DNA of 64,000 bases from Laetiporus sulphureus 93-53 (Eukaryota; Basidiomycota; Agaricomycetes; Polyporales; Laetiporaceae), in NCBI RefSeq assembly GCF_001632365.1, contig NW_024468537.1, forward strand, positions 235,887 through 299,886, read 5' to 3'. Numbering within the stretch: the first letter of the stretch is position 1; each line of letters opens with the position of its first letter. Made by a program: the position numbers and the translations under genes. The notes under the pieces are model-generated. The model was not told the origin of the DNA. It did no database searches and saw nothing but the letters and a program-made list of their open reading frames with translations. Of this stretch, positions 1-10,338 are shown in pieces.

Positions 1-170
1 AGCCGTGTGTTGATGTAGCAAGAATATGCTCCTGAATCGAGGAGCGCCTCAGTCTGGACTTCCCTTACTCCCTGTTTGAGGTGAACAGGTAAATCGATCG
101 CGTGTTTTGACGAACCAGTAGATGCGATGTATAAAAAACTTGATACTGGTACATGCGAGAGCGAGTAGGT
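1..170 (-). CDS. Element A pol, N-terminal retropepsin (partial, runs off window)
   Basis: On the minus strand the frame reads ...YIASTGSSKHAIDLP... and then ALLDSGAYSCYI, an aspartic-protease active site (DSG) of a Ty3/gypsy Pol. The same stretch in elements B and C reads ALLDSGAFSCYIDQRF and VLLDSEAFSCYIDQRF, so the identity is firm. The frame lies at -1 relative to the gag that ends at 206 and stays open upstream into gag, so Pol is probably made by frameshifting from Gag. The rest of Pol lies beyond the left edge. The coordinates give the part I could read with certainty; there is no meaningful ATG start. Confidence 0.85.
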
Positions 171-205
171 ACTATTACAGTGTCTATGGGAACTCTGGCC
201 AGACC

Positions 206-1309
206 TCAGAGAACCCACTGAAGAAAATCCTCATCATCTTCTACCTCCGTGATCCTAGCTGCTTCAACAGCTGGTTCCGGTTCTGCCTCCTTTTCCTTTC
301 CCTTCGCGTCGTAGCTGGCGATGAAAGCACGGACTGCTTCATATCTCGCCTTGCTGTCGTCGGAGATGTCTGAGGCTGTGTTTGAAGAAATTGCCCTTGT
401 TGCTTGGCCCCGTTTCGGCATTTCGAATTTGCCTTTGTACTTGGGGTCTGGGCATCGCTGTTTAAAAATGAAGGGGTGTTTCCCACATCGTACACACAGC
501 TTCTTCTCCAGCCATCCTTCTTGTTCCTTGGTGAGGGTGGATACTCGATCCACGACCATTGCGTTGGAGTCTTTCAGGGCCCGTGGTGCCGATGATGATG
601 ATGTTGTAACCGTTCCGCATTGTCCTGCTTTGTCGGCTCTGAACTTGGACTCCAGTTGAAGGCACAGATCGAGGTATTCCAGCCATGTGATGGGGTTGGA
701 AATTCCTAGGCTGTCTCGTGTGACCATTGCCTGGCGTACGTCCTTGCTTCGGTGTTCAGCGATGTAACCGATGAGTGCAGTGTGCCCTAAGTTGGTCTTA
801 GTGGCCCATTGATGGAACTGTTCTGCGAAGGATACCATTGTGGGATACGTCTTGCCGCAGATATCCTTCAAATGCTGCTGCGCATCCTTGTCCGGGTCGA
901 GGGTCCTGTAGTTTACTTTGAGAATGTTGATGAAGTCTTCCCATGTGCCAAGTGCCTGCCGTGCTGCTGCTCTGGTCGCATATTTGGACATGTATGTGAA
1001 TGCGCCTCCTTCCAAATGCAGCAGGGCCATGGTGATCTTGTGCTCGTCATCATTGATCTCATTCCACCGCATCCATATACCGAGTTGTTGGAGCCAATCC
1101 TCCAGACTTCCTTTGCTCGAGTAGTGTGGAGGCTCAGCAATTTTGATGTGGGGTTTGTGTGATTGGACCATGCCGGACATTTGACCTTGCATCACAGTGA
1201 CGCCGCTTGCTTTGAGCGAAGCTAGCTCATGTCGCAGCTTGACGTTAGCTGCCTTGATTTCCATCATTTCTTTGCCCGTATTGAGCATTGCCGCCTGGGT
1301 TCCCGTGAG
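206..1309 (-). pseudogene. gag: Element A gag, C-terminal two thirds
   Basis: This is the C-terminal 367 codons of a Ty3/gypsy Gag. It contains the retrotransposon-gag region (IKIAEPPHYSSKGSLEDWL, then WMRWNEINDDEHKITMALL) and a zinc-knuckle-like motif, CVRCGKHPFIFKQRC, spaced CX2CX2HX7C. The C-terminus is acidic (VEDDEDFLQWVL). The 5' part of the same gene lies at 2221-2750, separated by a solo LTR at 1310-2220 with a GTGAG duplication. Taking out the LTR plus one duplication (916 bases) puts both parts in one frame: 543 codons including the stop. Apart from that insertion the gene has no stop or frameshift, so element A was otherwise intact here. Gag would coat the retrotransposon RNA in a cytoplasmic particle. 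Confidence 0.9.
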
Positions 1310-2220
1310 TGTCACAAAGCACTAAAGCACTTAACCCAATTAAGGGCAAGTCTGCTTTTGTGACCTGCACAAATGATCCCACATAAAAAGCCTGCCACAA
1401 GGGCTAGGCTGAGGACACGCGCAGTGGTATGCAGTCTGAAAAAGGGGCTCAAAGGGCCCTTAGCCTTATGCTCACAACAAAGGGGTGAATTGGCTTGTTA
1501 GGCCGCATGCAATAGAATAATGAATCTAAGGTCTTCCCTTAGATCCTCATGGGCTTATATACATGTAGGGGTGGACCCTGGTCACTCTAACTAAGGTGTA
1601 CCTACTGGGGTCCTGTCCTTTCTACATGTGGACATATTGCCAAAACCAGTAATGGTTCTGGACTTTGCTATGGCAACTATCTATAAAGGCCGTGGATATG
1701 TCAAGGTAATCCTACTTTACCCAATGAGATAATTGCCTGAAGGTGGTGCCACTATTTGAGTAGCTGAAGTGGTGCCACTTATTGAGTGGCCAATGGGGGT
1801 TCTGCCATAGCGCATATTCCAATGCTGGTGCTACTATTTGGCAGCCATCTAGTTGGTGCTGCTATTGAGCAGCGAATTGGGTGCTTGCTAGCTTGATGGT
1901 CCAATGAGCACAGGTAAGCCTATTGTGGGCCAAAGAGTTCCATTCTGGGCAAGTGGCCTGGTGTCACGTGACCAACGCCTGATAACTTCCAAATAGGGCA
2001 AGTGGCCAGTGTCACGTGACTGGGTGGCTGAATCATGGGCGCTTGGTGGTCATGTGGTAGACACAGTCATATCCACGATGTGTGTGGTGGTATTGTGCTG
2101 GTTGTCTAAGTATCCACTTTGTGAGACCAATATGAAGGTTGGCGTCTGAATAACCACTTGTGGTTGCCGAATGATGACTTTATTGGTGCAAAAAGAAAGG
2201 TGCCACTTAATACTGTGACA
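1310..2220 (-). mobile_element. Solo LTR S1 inserted in gag of element A
   Basis: The 911-base sequence is bounded by TGTCACA and TGTGACA and flanked by a perfect 5-bp duplication, GTGAG (1305-1309 and 2221-2225). It carries a TATA-like motif readable on the minus strand near 1555-1565. The same LTR family recurs at 14297-24605 (split), 32860-34964, 34965-36700 and 35348-36272. No internal region is present, so this is a solo LTR left by recombination. S1 and S2 share a different plus-side end (TGTCACAAAGCAC) from S3-S5 (TGTCAYRGYGCATCATAG or close variants), which suggests two subfamilies. Strand is inferred from the TATA motif. Confidence 0.92.
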
Positions 2221-2750
2221 GTGAGCTCATCATTCAAAACTGTCATATGCGCATCTTGCACGAGGATCCTATCCTTGAGCTTCCCGATCTCTGTCTGGAG
2301 CATTCCTTCTTTGAGTCGGTGTTCGCTCTTGTTGTTTTGGATTAGTGACTCGAAGGCTTTCTTGTGCTCGTACATCTTGTTTCCGAGCACATTGTAGACC
2401 TTGGCGACTTCGGTACTGACCGTGAGCTTCATCGCCACAATAACCCATTCGCGGATGTGATCCGGGACTTCTCCAGGAGCGGACTGTCTGAGCGCATCTT
2501 CTAGATGCTCGAACTGGTGTCCGTCGAATTCCCAGATGGGGGGAACATAGGCAGGTAAGAGTGATGGGGTTGGGGACGCTGGTCCTCCAACTTGCGATGC
2601 AGAATCCTGCGGTCCTAGTGCAGGTTCTGGTGAATTGCGCTGCGAGGCGCGTGGGGTGCTTCCGTCATGTGCTGACTCGACGTTTGTATGCAGAATGTCA
2701 TCCATTCTTTGCCTGAACATGGATGCATATGCACGATCGGCTCCTTCCAT
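2221..2750 (-). pseudogene. gag: Element A gag, N-terminal third
   Basis: The ORF starts at a true ATG at 2750 (MEGADRAYASMFRQRMDD) and runs to VLNDELTV at the GTGAG duplication. It then continues artificially into the solo LTR. The first 60 residues are low-complexity and rich in Pro and Ser. After that comes a tryptophan-containing segment (PPIWEFDGHQFEHLEDALR) that matches the position of ATWEWQGISYNTIEEAANA in element B gag. A long charged helical, probably coiled-coil, stretch follows. The start lies 21 bases after the stop of ORF0, so the two ORFs are almost contiguous. Confidence 0.88.
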
Positions 2751-2771
2751 TGTGATGTAGATGTAGTTAAA

Positions 2772-3629
2772 CTAATTGAAAATGAAGCCTAGGTACTGCT
2801 TGTCCTTGACTTTTCCAATCTCTCTGACGATCTCGTCTAACCTCTGCTGCTTCCCTATCTCCTTGAAGTTGATCCTTCCTATTTCTAGACAGCACGTGTT
2901 GATGACCTGTTTGTCGACGAAGGTGTATTCGTGAGTTCCCATGTAGAGGTCTGCGCAGACTTTGTCTAACTCCGATGCGAGGAGTTGTACCTTCTTTTGT
3001 TTGTCCTGATCAATTCTCTCCCAGAACACTCCTAATATCGGTTGTAGTCTGAAGCGGGTAGCGGAGACCTGCTTCTTGAGTGTTTCGATGTGGAGGGTGG
3101 GCCTGACTTTGGATGGAAGAGGGCGAATGGGTTGTGCATGTGTGTTGACTTTAACGAAGTTGGAAAGGGGTCGCACTGGCTGTGGAGCAACAATGATGGG
3201 GGAAACAGCGTTGGAGGTTATGAGCTCTGGGGGCGGTGCCGGCTTGTGACTACCAGTGGTAAGATGTCCCTTTCTGGGCTTGTAGCATTCGAGCGGTGGG
3301 GTGTGATTGCGTGGCTTGCAGATGATTCCGCGCTTTATGATGTGTGTGGTATCTACAACTCTAGCTGCTGCTCGCTGCCTGTCTGTGGACGATGCGCCTA
3401 GTGACGCAAGTGTGAGGAGCCTTCCACGCTCCTTGTTGATTTTCTGATGCTTGTAGTGGGCGTCGAGGTCGATCCTGGGGGTGGCCTTGCGCTTTGAGGC
3501 TTTGGGCAGCTCAGAGTCTTGCTGAGGCTCACACCGGGTAGAGATTGGATTGGAATGTGTGTCAAAAAAGCCGCACACTACAGCTGAAACTGCTTGCGCT
3601 GAAAATATGCGGCCGCTTGTGTTAGACAC
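2772..3629 (-). CDS. Element A ORF0, conserved ORF between 5' LTR and gag
   Basis: An uninterrupted frame of 285 codons lies between the 5' LTR and gag. The product is basic and proline-rich in its first half (KASKRKATPRIDLDAHYKHQK). It ends in a more conserved segment, EYTFVDKQVINTCCLEIGRI followed by NFKEI. The ORF at 22235-23014 of element B, in the same position, begins the same way (VSNT) and has DFTFVDRHIAIKLCVGLGKI then SFRGI. I do not recognise a known domain. Neither copy has an early ATG; the first codon shown is GTG, and the frame is open up to a TGA a few codons upstream. Expression would therefore need a non-AUG start, splicing from the LTR leader, or another route. Conservation between two divergent elements argues that it is a real coding region. 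Confidence 0.65.
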   Translation of the reverse strand: MSNTSGRIFSAQAVSAVVCGFFDTHSNPISTRCEPQQDSELPKASKRKATPRIDLDAHYKHQKINKERGRLLTLASLGASSTDRQRAAARVVDTTHIIKRGIICKPRNHTPPLECYKPRKGHLTTGSHKPAPPPELITSNAVSPIIVAPQPVRPLSNFVKVNTHAQPIRPLPSKVRPTLHIETLKKQVSATRFRLQPILGVFWERIDQDKQKKVQLLASELDKVCADLYMGTHEYTFVDKQVINTCCLEIGRINFKEIGKQQRLDEIVREIGKVKDKQYLGFIFN

Positions 3630-3665
3630 TAAGCAGGGGCACAGAAAATGTCAGATTGTTTCTAA

Positions 3666-4388
3666 TGTCACGGTAACACCGGACAAGAGATCAAAAAGAC
3701 TAAAAAGGGACAGTCACGTGGAACGTGCTGCCCTGATCCCCCTGATCCCAAAAGTATCCCCCTGAACCCTATGTGGTGCAAGAGCCTGTTGACTTACTGG
3801 TCAATGTGGCAGACGCAGGAAAGGGTGAGAGATATATGAAGGAGCTGGTGAGCTCAGTGAGTGCTATGGGTAGTAGACGAGGAGAAACAATCTGAGGTTT
3901 CGTCCCCTACATGGCTGGTCTTATATACATGTACAGCAGGCTATCTTACCTAAGCTACCTATCTACGGGTATAAGCAAATGGCCATACATGAAACAATAG
4001 GATGTCCGAAAGTAGAACAATAAGTGGGAAGATCGATGGTTGCCGCAGTAATGCGTGTGCACATCGTGCCTATCTTGGTTTCCCTTTTGTTCTCCGGTGT
4101 GAACATCGTACCTATCTAGGCTTCTGGCTAAACTAATAGGAAGCGGAAGGCCGATGCATAACAATAGTCCTTGTTCCCTTTGTTCCCAAATGGGTGCCTC
4201 TATTGTATCCTGGAATAGACAGGTCCGACCGTATCATCCACGGGTCTGGACCATAACATGTGATGTGGACTATCACCTGATCTTTACGCGTCACGTCTGT
4301 GGCTGAGTGGCGTGAGATATTGGTGAAGCATGTGATCTGTGGTGTGAGAAAAGTCACGTGCAGACTTTTGTGGTGAAAATCTGTGACA
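3666..4388 (-). mobile_element. 5' LTR of element A
   Basis: The 723-base block is bounded by TGTCACG and TGTGACA on the plus strand. On the minus strand it contains a TATA-like box (TATATAAGACC, about 3920-3930) placed as in the LTRs of element B. ORF0 and gag follow directly on the minus side, so this is the promoter-bearing 5' LTR of element A. Between the LTR and ORF0 (3630-3665) sits a short leader that should hold the primer-binding site. It starts TTAGAAACAA, and the element B leader starts TTAGAATAAG, so it is conserved. The outer flank (GCTAC) cannot be matched because the 3' LTR lies outside the window. Confidence 0.8.
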
Positions 4389-4639
4389 GCTACCAGATAT
4401 ACATAGACTAAGCAAATGTTCTGCCAATCAAATTGCTAAAGTACTTCCATCAATTGAAGTTAATAAACAAAAAGTCGACACATTATTTACCACTATTGAT
4501 GCTTGCTTTATGTGCCGGCCACAGTCAATGTCAGTTCCGGTCCTCTGCTCACTTGTCTCCCACCATGCTCAGACTGACATTTCAACAAGACAAAAACTCC
4601 GAATTTATCCTGTCATTTATGTTCGTGCTGGCAGTTGAC
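4389..4639. other. Unassigned AT-rich sequence
   Basis: I see no recognisable gene or repeat between the 5' LTR of element A and the TRIM-like element. Confidence 0.5.
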
Positions 4640-5675
4640 TCTCACGATCTGAGGCCGGAGGGGTGCATATGTGGCAATGGGCAGCACCACCACTGGTATA
4701 TTTATATATATGTACGTGGGTACTATATAGTGGGGAGCACTGGGAGATGGGGTCTCCAGCATTTTGCCTCAGAGTAACTATGACGTGCACGTGACTCGAT
4801 CACTCATTGACGCCCTCGGACAGCAGTCAGTGGCAATTTCTACACAAAATGCTTCAGTCATGGGGATGACTTAAAAGAAACCAATGGACTTACCTCGACC
4901 ACCAGGACTGCCTGCCTAAGGTGAAAGCCAGAATTCAGGACCAGCCTAGCGAACCAGAGCACCAGGTGAGCTGCCATCATATAGCAGGGTGGGGCAAACT
5001 GAGCAGGTGCAGAAGGGAGCAGGAGGGGCAGTTGCTGTCAAGGAAAGGCACAGGCAGGATGAGCAGGGTGCTGGGTGGAAGGGGAGGGTGCAACGGGCAT
5101 GGCAAGTGAGTTCAGCAGTGCTGTGACAAACAGGGACAGCGATCGGGCACATCGGCATCTAGCAAGTCCAGCTGAAGGTAATACCGGGCTGGACAGCAAC
5201 ATTTGAGTGGCAACACACCACAGCCACTGAGCATGGGCAGCACGCTATAACACTGCGAGACACGCAGTATAACAAATGCAAGATGCACACCATCAGCAGA
5301 CTGAAGGCAGGGACAGTCAGAAGGGAGCAGGGTGGACGGTGTGGGATGGCAGACCCAGACACAAGTGGCATGCTGGGATAGCTAACTGGGTATCAGGTGG
5401 AGGGACCCCCCTGGGAGGGTGGGTCAGCAGCCACTGACAATGCTCCCATTGAAGGGGAGTGTCACAATCTGGGGCTGGAGGGGTGTGTATGTGGCAATGG
5501 GCAGCGCCACCACCAGTATGTTTGTATATATGTATGTGGATACTATATAGCAGGGAGCGCTGGGAAACAGAGTCTCCAGCATTTTGCCTCAGGGTAACTA
5601 TGACATGCGGGGACACGTGGGCAACTCGGTCACTCGTTGATGCCCTCAGACAGTGACCAGTGGCAATTTCTATAA
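4640..5675 (+). mobile_element. TRIM-like non-autonomous LTR element
   Basis: Two diverged direct repeats of about 205-215 bases (4640-4846 and 5459-5675) flank about 610 bases with no coding potential. Both repeats contain 'GGGTGYRTATGTGGCAATGG', a TATA-rich patch and the end 'CAGTGGCAATTTCTAYA'. The right copy starts TGTCACAATCTG and is preceded directly by a purine tract, GAAGGGGAG (about 5450-5458), which fits a plus-strand polypurine tract. The left copy has a damaged start (TCTCACGATCTG). Size and structure fit a terminal-repeat retrotransposon in miniature. I could not find a convincing target-site duplication, and the LTR differences are mainly transitions, so the copy is old. Confidence 0.65.
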
Positions 5676-6639
5676 AATATCCATTGAATCTTATCGATTG
5701 CCAATGTTTCTTGCCAGATCAGGCTGCAAATGTCCTTTGTTAGAGACTTGAAGTGCTGGCATCAAATGCAGGACCCTTAGGCACCTGCCAGATGATAACA
5801 TCTAGTTGGATGCTTTTCATGCATGCTGTCATCGGACTAGCATGGCATCTCTGATAAGTTGTGGATGGTTCTCCATCAAGGTAAAACCTTTTTCATACAG
5901 ATAGTATGGAGGAAAGGCCCACTCATCGTACTTGCCATTCCAGATCAATACATCTGTAACTGGAGGCATTCTTCTGTTGACTCAGCATGGCTCTCAAGTA
6001 TGCTATTCACAGGAGCTGGCTGTACATTCACTTACAAAATTACAGGATGGATCAGTGCCGATTGGCTCACATATATCGCTGATTGATGACACAGTCTGGC
6101 TCACATGCGGTCATACAGAGAATCAGGAATCATTCATGAGTGCAGTACAATGTGGAAGATATGTAGCCCGTCTTATCGAAACTCATGATACCAAGACCCT
6201 GCTTACCTTCTGACGATGGCATGTGTGTCCTTTTCAAAGTGGGAAACACATTATAATGCACTGCTCAGGTGTGAACAACGTTTCATTTTCCACAGTCATT
6301 AATGAAATTGAGCTGTTGCAACAGGGACAGTGAGGGTCCACAGGCATTATGCATCCTCGCTGGGTGGTACCAAAAAGAGTCAAGTCACTCAACGATGCAT
6401 GGTACCCACTGAGATCTTGATCATGCAGTGATCTCAGACTATGCTTATCTTTCTACATTTCTGGAACACCGTCATGCTCCTGGCAATGTAGGCACAAGAT
6501 GGGGGGACAGACCAACCTGTCATAGTCAGCTTACGCACCCGCTGCTTCATCTATAAGATGGGTGGTCTGCTGTTGAATGTGTCACGTTTTCTCAATTTTG
6601 GCATGCCTCAAGTCATCCTGCTTGCATAAAAGAATGGAT
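5676..6639 (+). other. Decayed sequence, possible gene remnant
   Basis: The stretch contains one modest open frame on the plus strand (5932-6213, about 93 codons, ...QDGSVPIGSHISLIDDTVWL...) with no recognised domain. It lies just upstream of the first recognisable ABCC exons and may belong to the same or a neighbouring decayed gene. I cannot assign a function. Confidence 0.3.
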
Positions 6640-7843
6640 CCTTCACATCTATGTTCTGTTCGAATGTCTTTGAGTGTGTATAATCTTGACATTGCTGTAT
6701 ATATTCATTGGACCCATTACCTCCATTCACAAATCACTCCAAATCCCCATCTACATTGCTGCCAGATCACTAGTTGCACTGCTCTCACAGCTGGTCTTAC
6801 AATCGAGGTCCACAAAATCACTGTACTCCAGGATAAGGGCATCTGGAAGAGATACCTTGCCTTTGGACATTCATTCCACTGATCATGTGGCTGACAGAGA
6901 AAATGTTCCATCATCAAGCTTCGAATGTCATGTCTCAGAAGCTGGGGGACCCATGCTGTTCTCATTCATTGTGGCCAGATTGTTCTTATGTCTTACACTT
7001 CTCAGCCTCTCTATCGTGACTATGATGGTTACTGATCATGAGCCCAGTGTCAATGTGGCACATGGCACCTGGGTTGCACTGAGGATCTGTGGTGTCTATG
7101 TAAATGCCATTCTAACCATCACAATAGTGCCATCTCTGAATCACTTTTCTTAGGCATATGCATCGATACTTGCACTCATTGAGACCATATAAAAGTCTAG
7201 TCTAACACCTCTCATCAATCTGCATCTCATCACGGTGCTCTTCGCTATGTGAGCTGTCTATGTCCATCGAGATGTTTGGCCACTTATCACATATGTCTTG
7301 ACACCGTTGGATGCTGCCAAGGGTTTATTGCTATGGGTTAAAATGGCAATTCTTACTTTCGTCGCCTTACTCATTCTCATGTTCTGTCTATGTCGCTATG
7401 TACCACTAGATCTGAAGGTGAACCAGCTTCTCCACATCATGCACAAGTGCACAAAAATGAGCTCACACTTATGCTAGAATTCTATGCCTGAACCAAGTCC
7501 TGAACAAATGTTCTCTGCCTTCTCACTACTATTCTACAACTACTTAGATGATTAAATCATCAAGGTGAACCACATTGCTCATCTTTCACTTGATGCACTT
7601 CCTCCGATCCCCAACTACAACACAGCACAGGTTATAGCAGAGAAGAACATTGAGGTACATAGCACTTCGTGTAGTTATCATGATCGCGCTCACGAGTGGG
7701 TTCGTTATTTAGTGGCTGAGTTCCTTAAAAGAGAAGAACCAGTGAAGACACATCATGTGGAGCTTGTGAGAGGTTTTCTGTAAGAGAATACATCTTCTGG
7801 ACATTCTGCTTCTTACGAGAATCACATCAGGATGGGATTCTTT
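6640..7843 (+). pseudogene. ABCC (MRP-type) transporter pseudogene, fragment 1: N-terminal membrane region
   Basis: The segment contains hydrophobic runs such as FIVARLFLCLTLLSLSIVTM and LLLWVKMAILTFVALLILMF. It then has a linker, SPEQMFSAFSLLFYNYLDD then IAHLSLDALPPIPNYN, which is typical of fungal ABCC transporters just before transmembrane domain 1. Frames shift and stops occur (for example TAA after YLDD), so this is not functional. The later parts of the same gene are found in order at 8911-9605, 14230-14296, 24606-25660, 25780-26690 and 26700-27420. An intact ABCC protein would export organic anions or drugs with ATP. The exact 5' limit is uncertain. Confidence 0.75.
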
Positions 7844-8910
7844 CTCACTGGGTGAAACAATCAATAATTTGAGGTAAAAGATGGTAAACATATTGAAGAA
7901 AAAATTCAAATCTTTTAAGCATCTTCACTGTCAATTTGTGATAAAAGTATTTATAATATACTTAACATCTTTTGTTGTGAAAGATGATGAAAAGGTTAAA
8001 AGGAGATTGAACGAAATATTAATAATCATTGCTTCAATCATTTTACAATCTTTCATACAAAACTATGATGAAAAGTTTCAAAATCTTTTTTCACTCTTTT
8101 TTGATCAAAGATGATGAAAATATTGTGACTATGTCACACCCTTGTTTTCATATACTAAGCTAGTACTAAGATATGGAGGTTAATACTTAGGTCCAGATAT
8201 TAGTACTATCTCTTGAAGCCTTAGTACTAGCATAGTACTAGCATAGTCTAAGCTAGTACTAAGGTCCGCAGATCAGTACTAAGGTTTGAAATTTAGTACT
8301 ATGCTAGCACTAAGCTAGTACTAAAGTTCAAATGCTAGTACTATGCTAGTAGTATGCTTGTACTAAGATCTAAATGATAGTACTATGCTAGTACTATGCT
8401 ATTACTAAGGTCTAGAGGTTAGTACTAACGTCTAAAGGTTAGTACTATGCTAGTACTAAGGCTTCAAAGAGTAGTATTATGCTAGTACTAAGGTCCAAAT
8501 GCTAGTACTATGCTAGCACTATGCTAGTACTAAGGCTTCAAGAGATAGTACTAATATCTGGACCTAAGTATTAACCTCCATATCTTAGTACTAGCTTAGT
8601 ATATGAAAACAAGGGTGTGACATAGTCACAATATTTTCATCATCTTTGATCAAAAAAGAGTGAAAAAAGATTTTGAAACTTTTCATCATAGTTTTGTATG
8701 AAAGATTGTAAAATGATTGAAGAAATGATTATTAATATTTAGTTCAATCTCCTTTTAACCTTTTCATCATCTTTCACAATAAAAGATGTTAAGTATATTA
8801 TAAATACTTTTATCACAAATTGACAGTGAAGATGCTTAAAAGATTTGAACTTTTTCTTCAATATGTTTACCATCTCTCACCTCAAATTATTGATTGCTTC
8901 ACCCAGTGAG
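7844..8910. mobile_element. Foldback element with 400-bp arms and a TAGTACTA array
   Basis: About 400 bases at the left (7844-8243) recur as a near-perfect inverted copy at the right (8511-8910), starting CTCACTGGGTGAA on both ends. The central 270 bases and the inner arm ends are filled with variably spaced copies of TAGTACTA or close variants (CTAGTACTAAG, ATGCTAGTACTA), itself a palindrome. There is no credible transposase; the 77-codon frame inside the left arm is AT-rich and low-complexity. The element sits inside the ABCC pseudogene. I could not identify a clear target-site duplication. Structure fits a Foldback-type or long-TIR MITE element. Confidence 0.75.
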
Positions 8911-9605
8911 ATCTTGAGTTCAATGGGAGTTGTGTTCCAGGTATTCAATTCCAAGGGGCTTATTGATGTATATGCTGACCTGGTGTTAGAAAATGGCAAT
9001 GTTCATCAATCCCTTCACCACGAAGAACCTATTGAGGTAGGTTTCCTCATTCGATCTTTAGCTCACAACGTGCAAACTGATACTACATTCATGCAAGGTA
9101 TATAGAGACAGGAGGCCAGAGTGCCTACATATGACCTTGGTTGTGGATCATTGCATTGTTCCTGGGACCAATCATGAGTTCTATGGGTGGCAGTATCATG
9201 ATGTTCTTTGCAGTAAGTCAACAATGTGTTTACACCAACAGCATCACCTAAAGCTCATGTGATAGATGCATATGATGATTCAGATTGAAGCAACAATCAT
9301 TCAGCTTGTCTTTGAGCATGCACTGCATATGAGGGTCAAAGCAGAGACATCTGCAGCAAAGTTGGAGATCACACCATCGACAGCTTTTGAGCCTCTGGGT
9401 CTGCATCTCCATCCATGCCAATGTCAGCCAGTGCATCATCCAATGAGCAGGTGAAAGCAGACCCTTCAAAGGGCAAGCAAAGTGCCAGTGGCACACCCGT
9501 GCCAAGTCAGGCAAAGGCAAACATAAATTCTGAGGGAAAGAGCGCCAAGGGCAAAAATCTTGTCGGAAGAATCAACAATCTCATTACTTCTGATCGGCAG
9601 ACTAT
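8911..9605 (+). pseudogene. ABCC pseudogene, fragment 2: transmembrane domain 1
   Basis: After the foldback element the transporter resumes. WIIALFLGPIMSSMGGSI (about 9147-9210) is followed by a probable intron, GTAAGT...TAG (about 9211-9265). Then comes IEATIIQLVFEHALHMRVKA, a hallmark segment of ABCC transmembrane domain 1. Next is a Ser/Lys-rich linker that ends GKNLVGRINNLITSDRQTI, the usual lead-in to the next helices. Element D interrupts the gene at 9605/14230 with the duplication ACTAT. Confidence 0.8.
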
Positions 9606-10338
9606 TGTTACGAAACGTACCGTCGCTCATGGTCACGTGATCCCCATGAACAAGCGCCTAGAAGAGACGCCCAATCACGGTCAGGTGATATCAGTCACTA
9701 TGTGACTGAGAACAGCTTCTAGTCACTGTGTGACCGAGGACAGCTTCTCGGGTTCTCAAACTCTAACCCCAGGATCTGCGATCCAGAACTTTGGCTCCCA
9801 TTTCATATTTCAGGTATTTCACCTACGCTTTCTTAGCTCGCCAATTACCTGGCTCGCAGCAGCTAAGCTCCGGTGTGTTTCACCTATCTTTATCACTGAG
9901 GCAGTGTAGAGGACCCCTTGTACTAGTACCCCAGACTATAGGTCTGCGACTATATAAAGGGGCGGAGCAGCAGTGGGAAGACTAACCTCTTCCACCTGTG
10001 ACTCTGAACGTTCTCAGTTCTAGAACCTTCGTGCAATCATACTCGCTCTCAAGAGGTAGTAAGCTCGTACGCTTGCTAGAGTCAGAACAGCGAACCTAGT
10101 AACCTGCGGGTGAACGTGCAGTAGCTGTAGCGGCCAAGGCCTAGCAAGGGTAGAGTGAGGACCTCACTGCTACATCGTCTACTAGGCTTGACCACACTAT
10201 AAACCCTGCTAATAGTCTGCCTGACTATTGGAGACGTTAGGTATATTTGGTATCTAAGTCTTTGTCCATGCTGTGGACTAGTACGTGTGAGAAAGCACAC
10301 GTGGTTCTGAACGTTCTAGCAGGGAACGCTTCATAACA
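9606..10338 (+). repeat. Element D 5' LTR
   Basis: The 733-base LTR starts TGTTACGAAACG and ends CTTCATAACA. It contains a TATA-like box, ACTATATAAAGGG, at about 9949-9961, in the expected plus orientation, so transcription should begin about 30 bases downstream. Bases 9701-10175 correspond to the part of the 3' LTR hidden in the N gap. Confidence 0.9.

Noticed and set aside
4635..5680. Target-site duplication for the TRIM-like element
   Set aside because: TTGAC on the left has no matching pentamer directly after the right LTR; decay may have erased it.
7881..8114. 77-codon ORF as a gene
   Set aside because: It is an AT-rich Lys/Ile/Phe frame inside the inverted arm of the foldback element, with no motif.
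8160..8580. TAGTACTA array as a CRISPR-like array
   Set aside because: Units are short, palindromic and irregularly spaced without unique spacers of constant size, and lie in the core of a foldback element in a eukaryotic genome.
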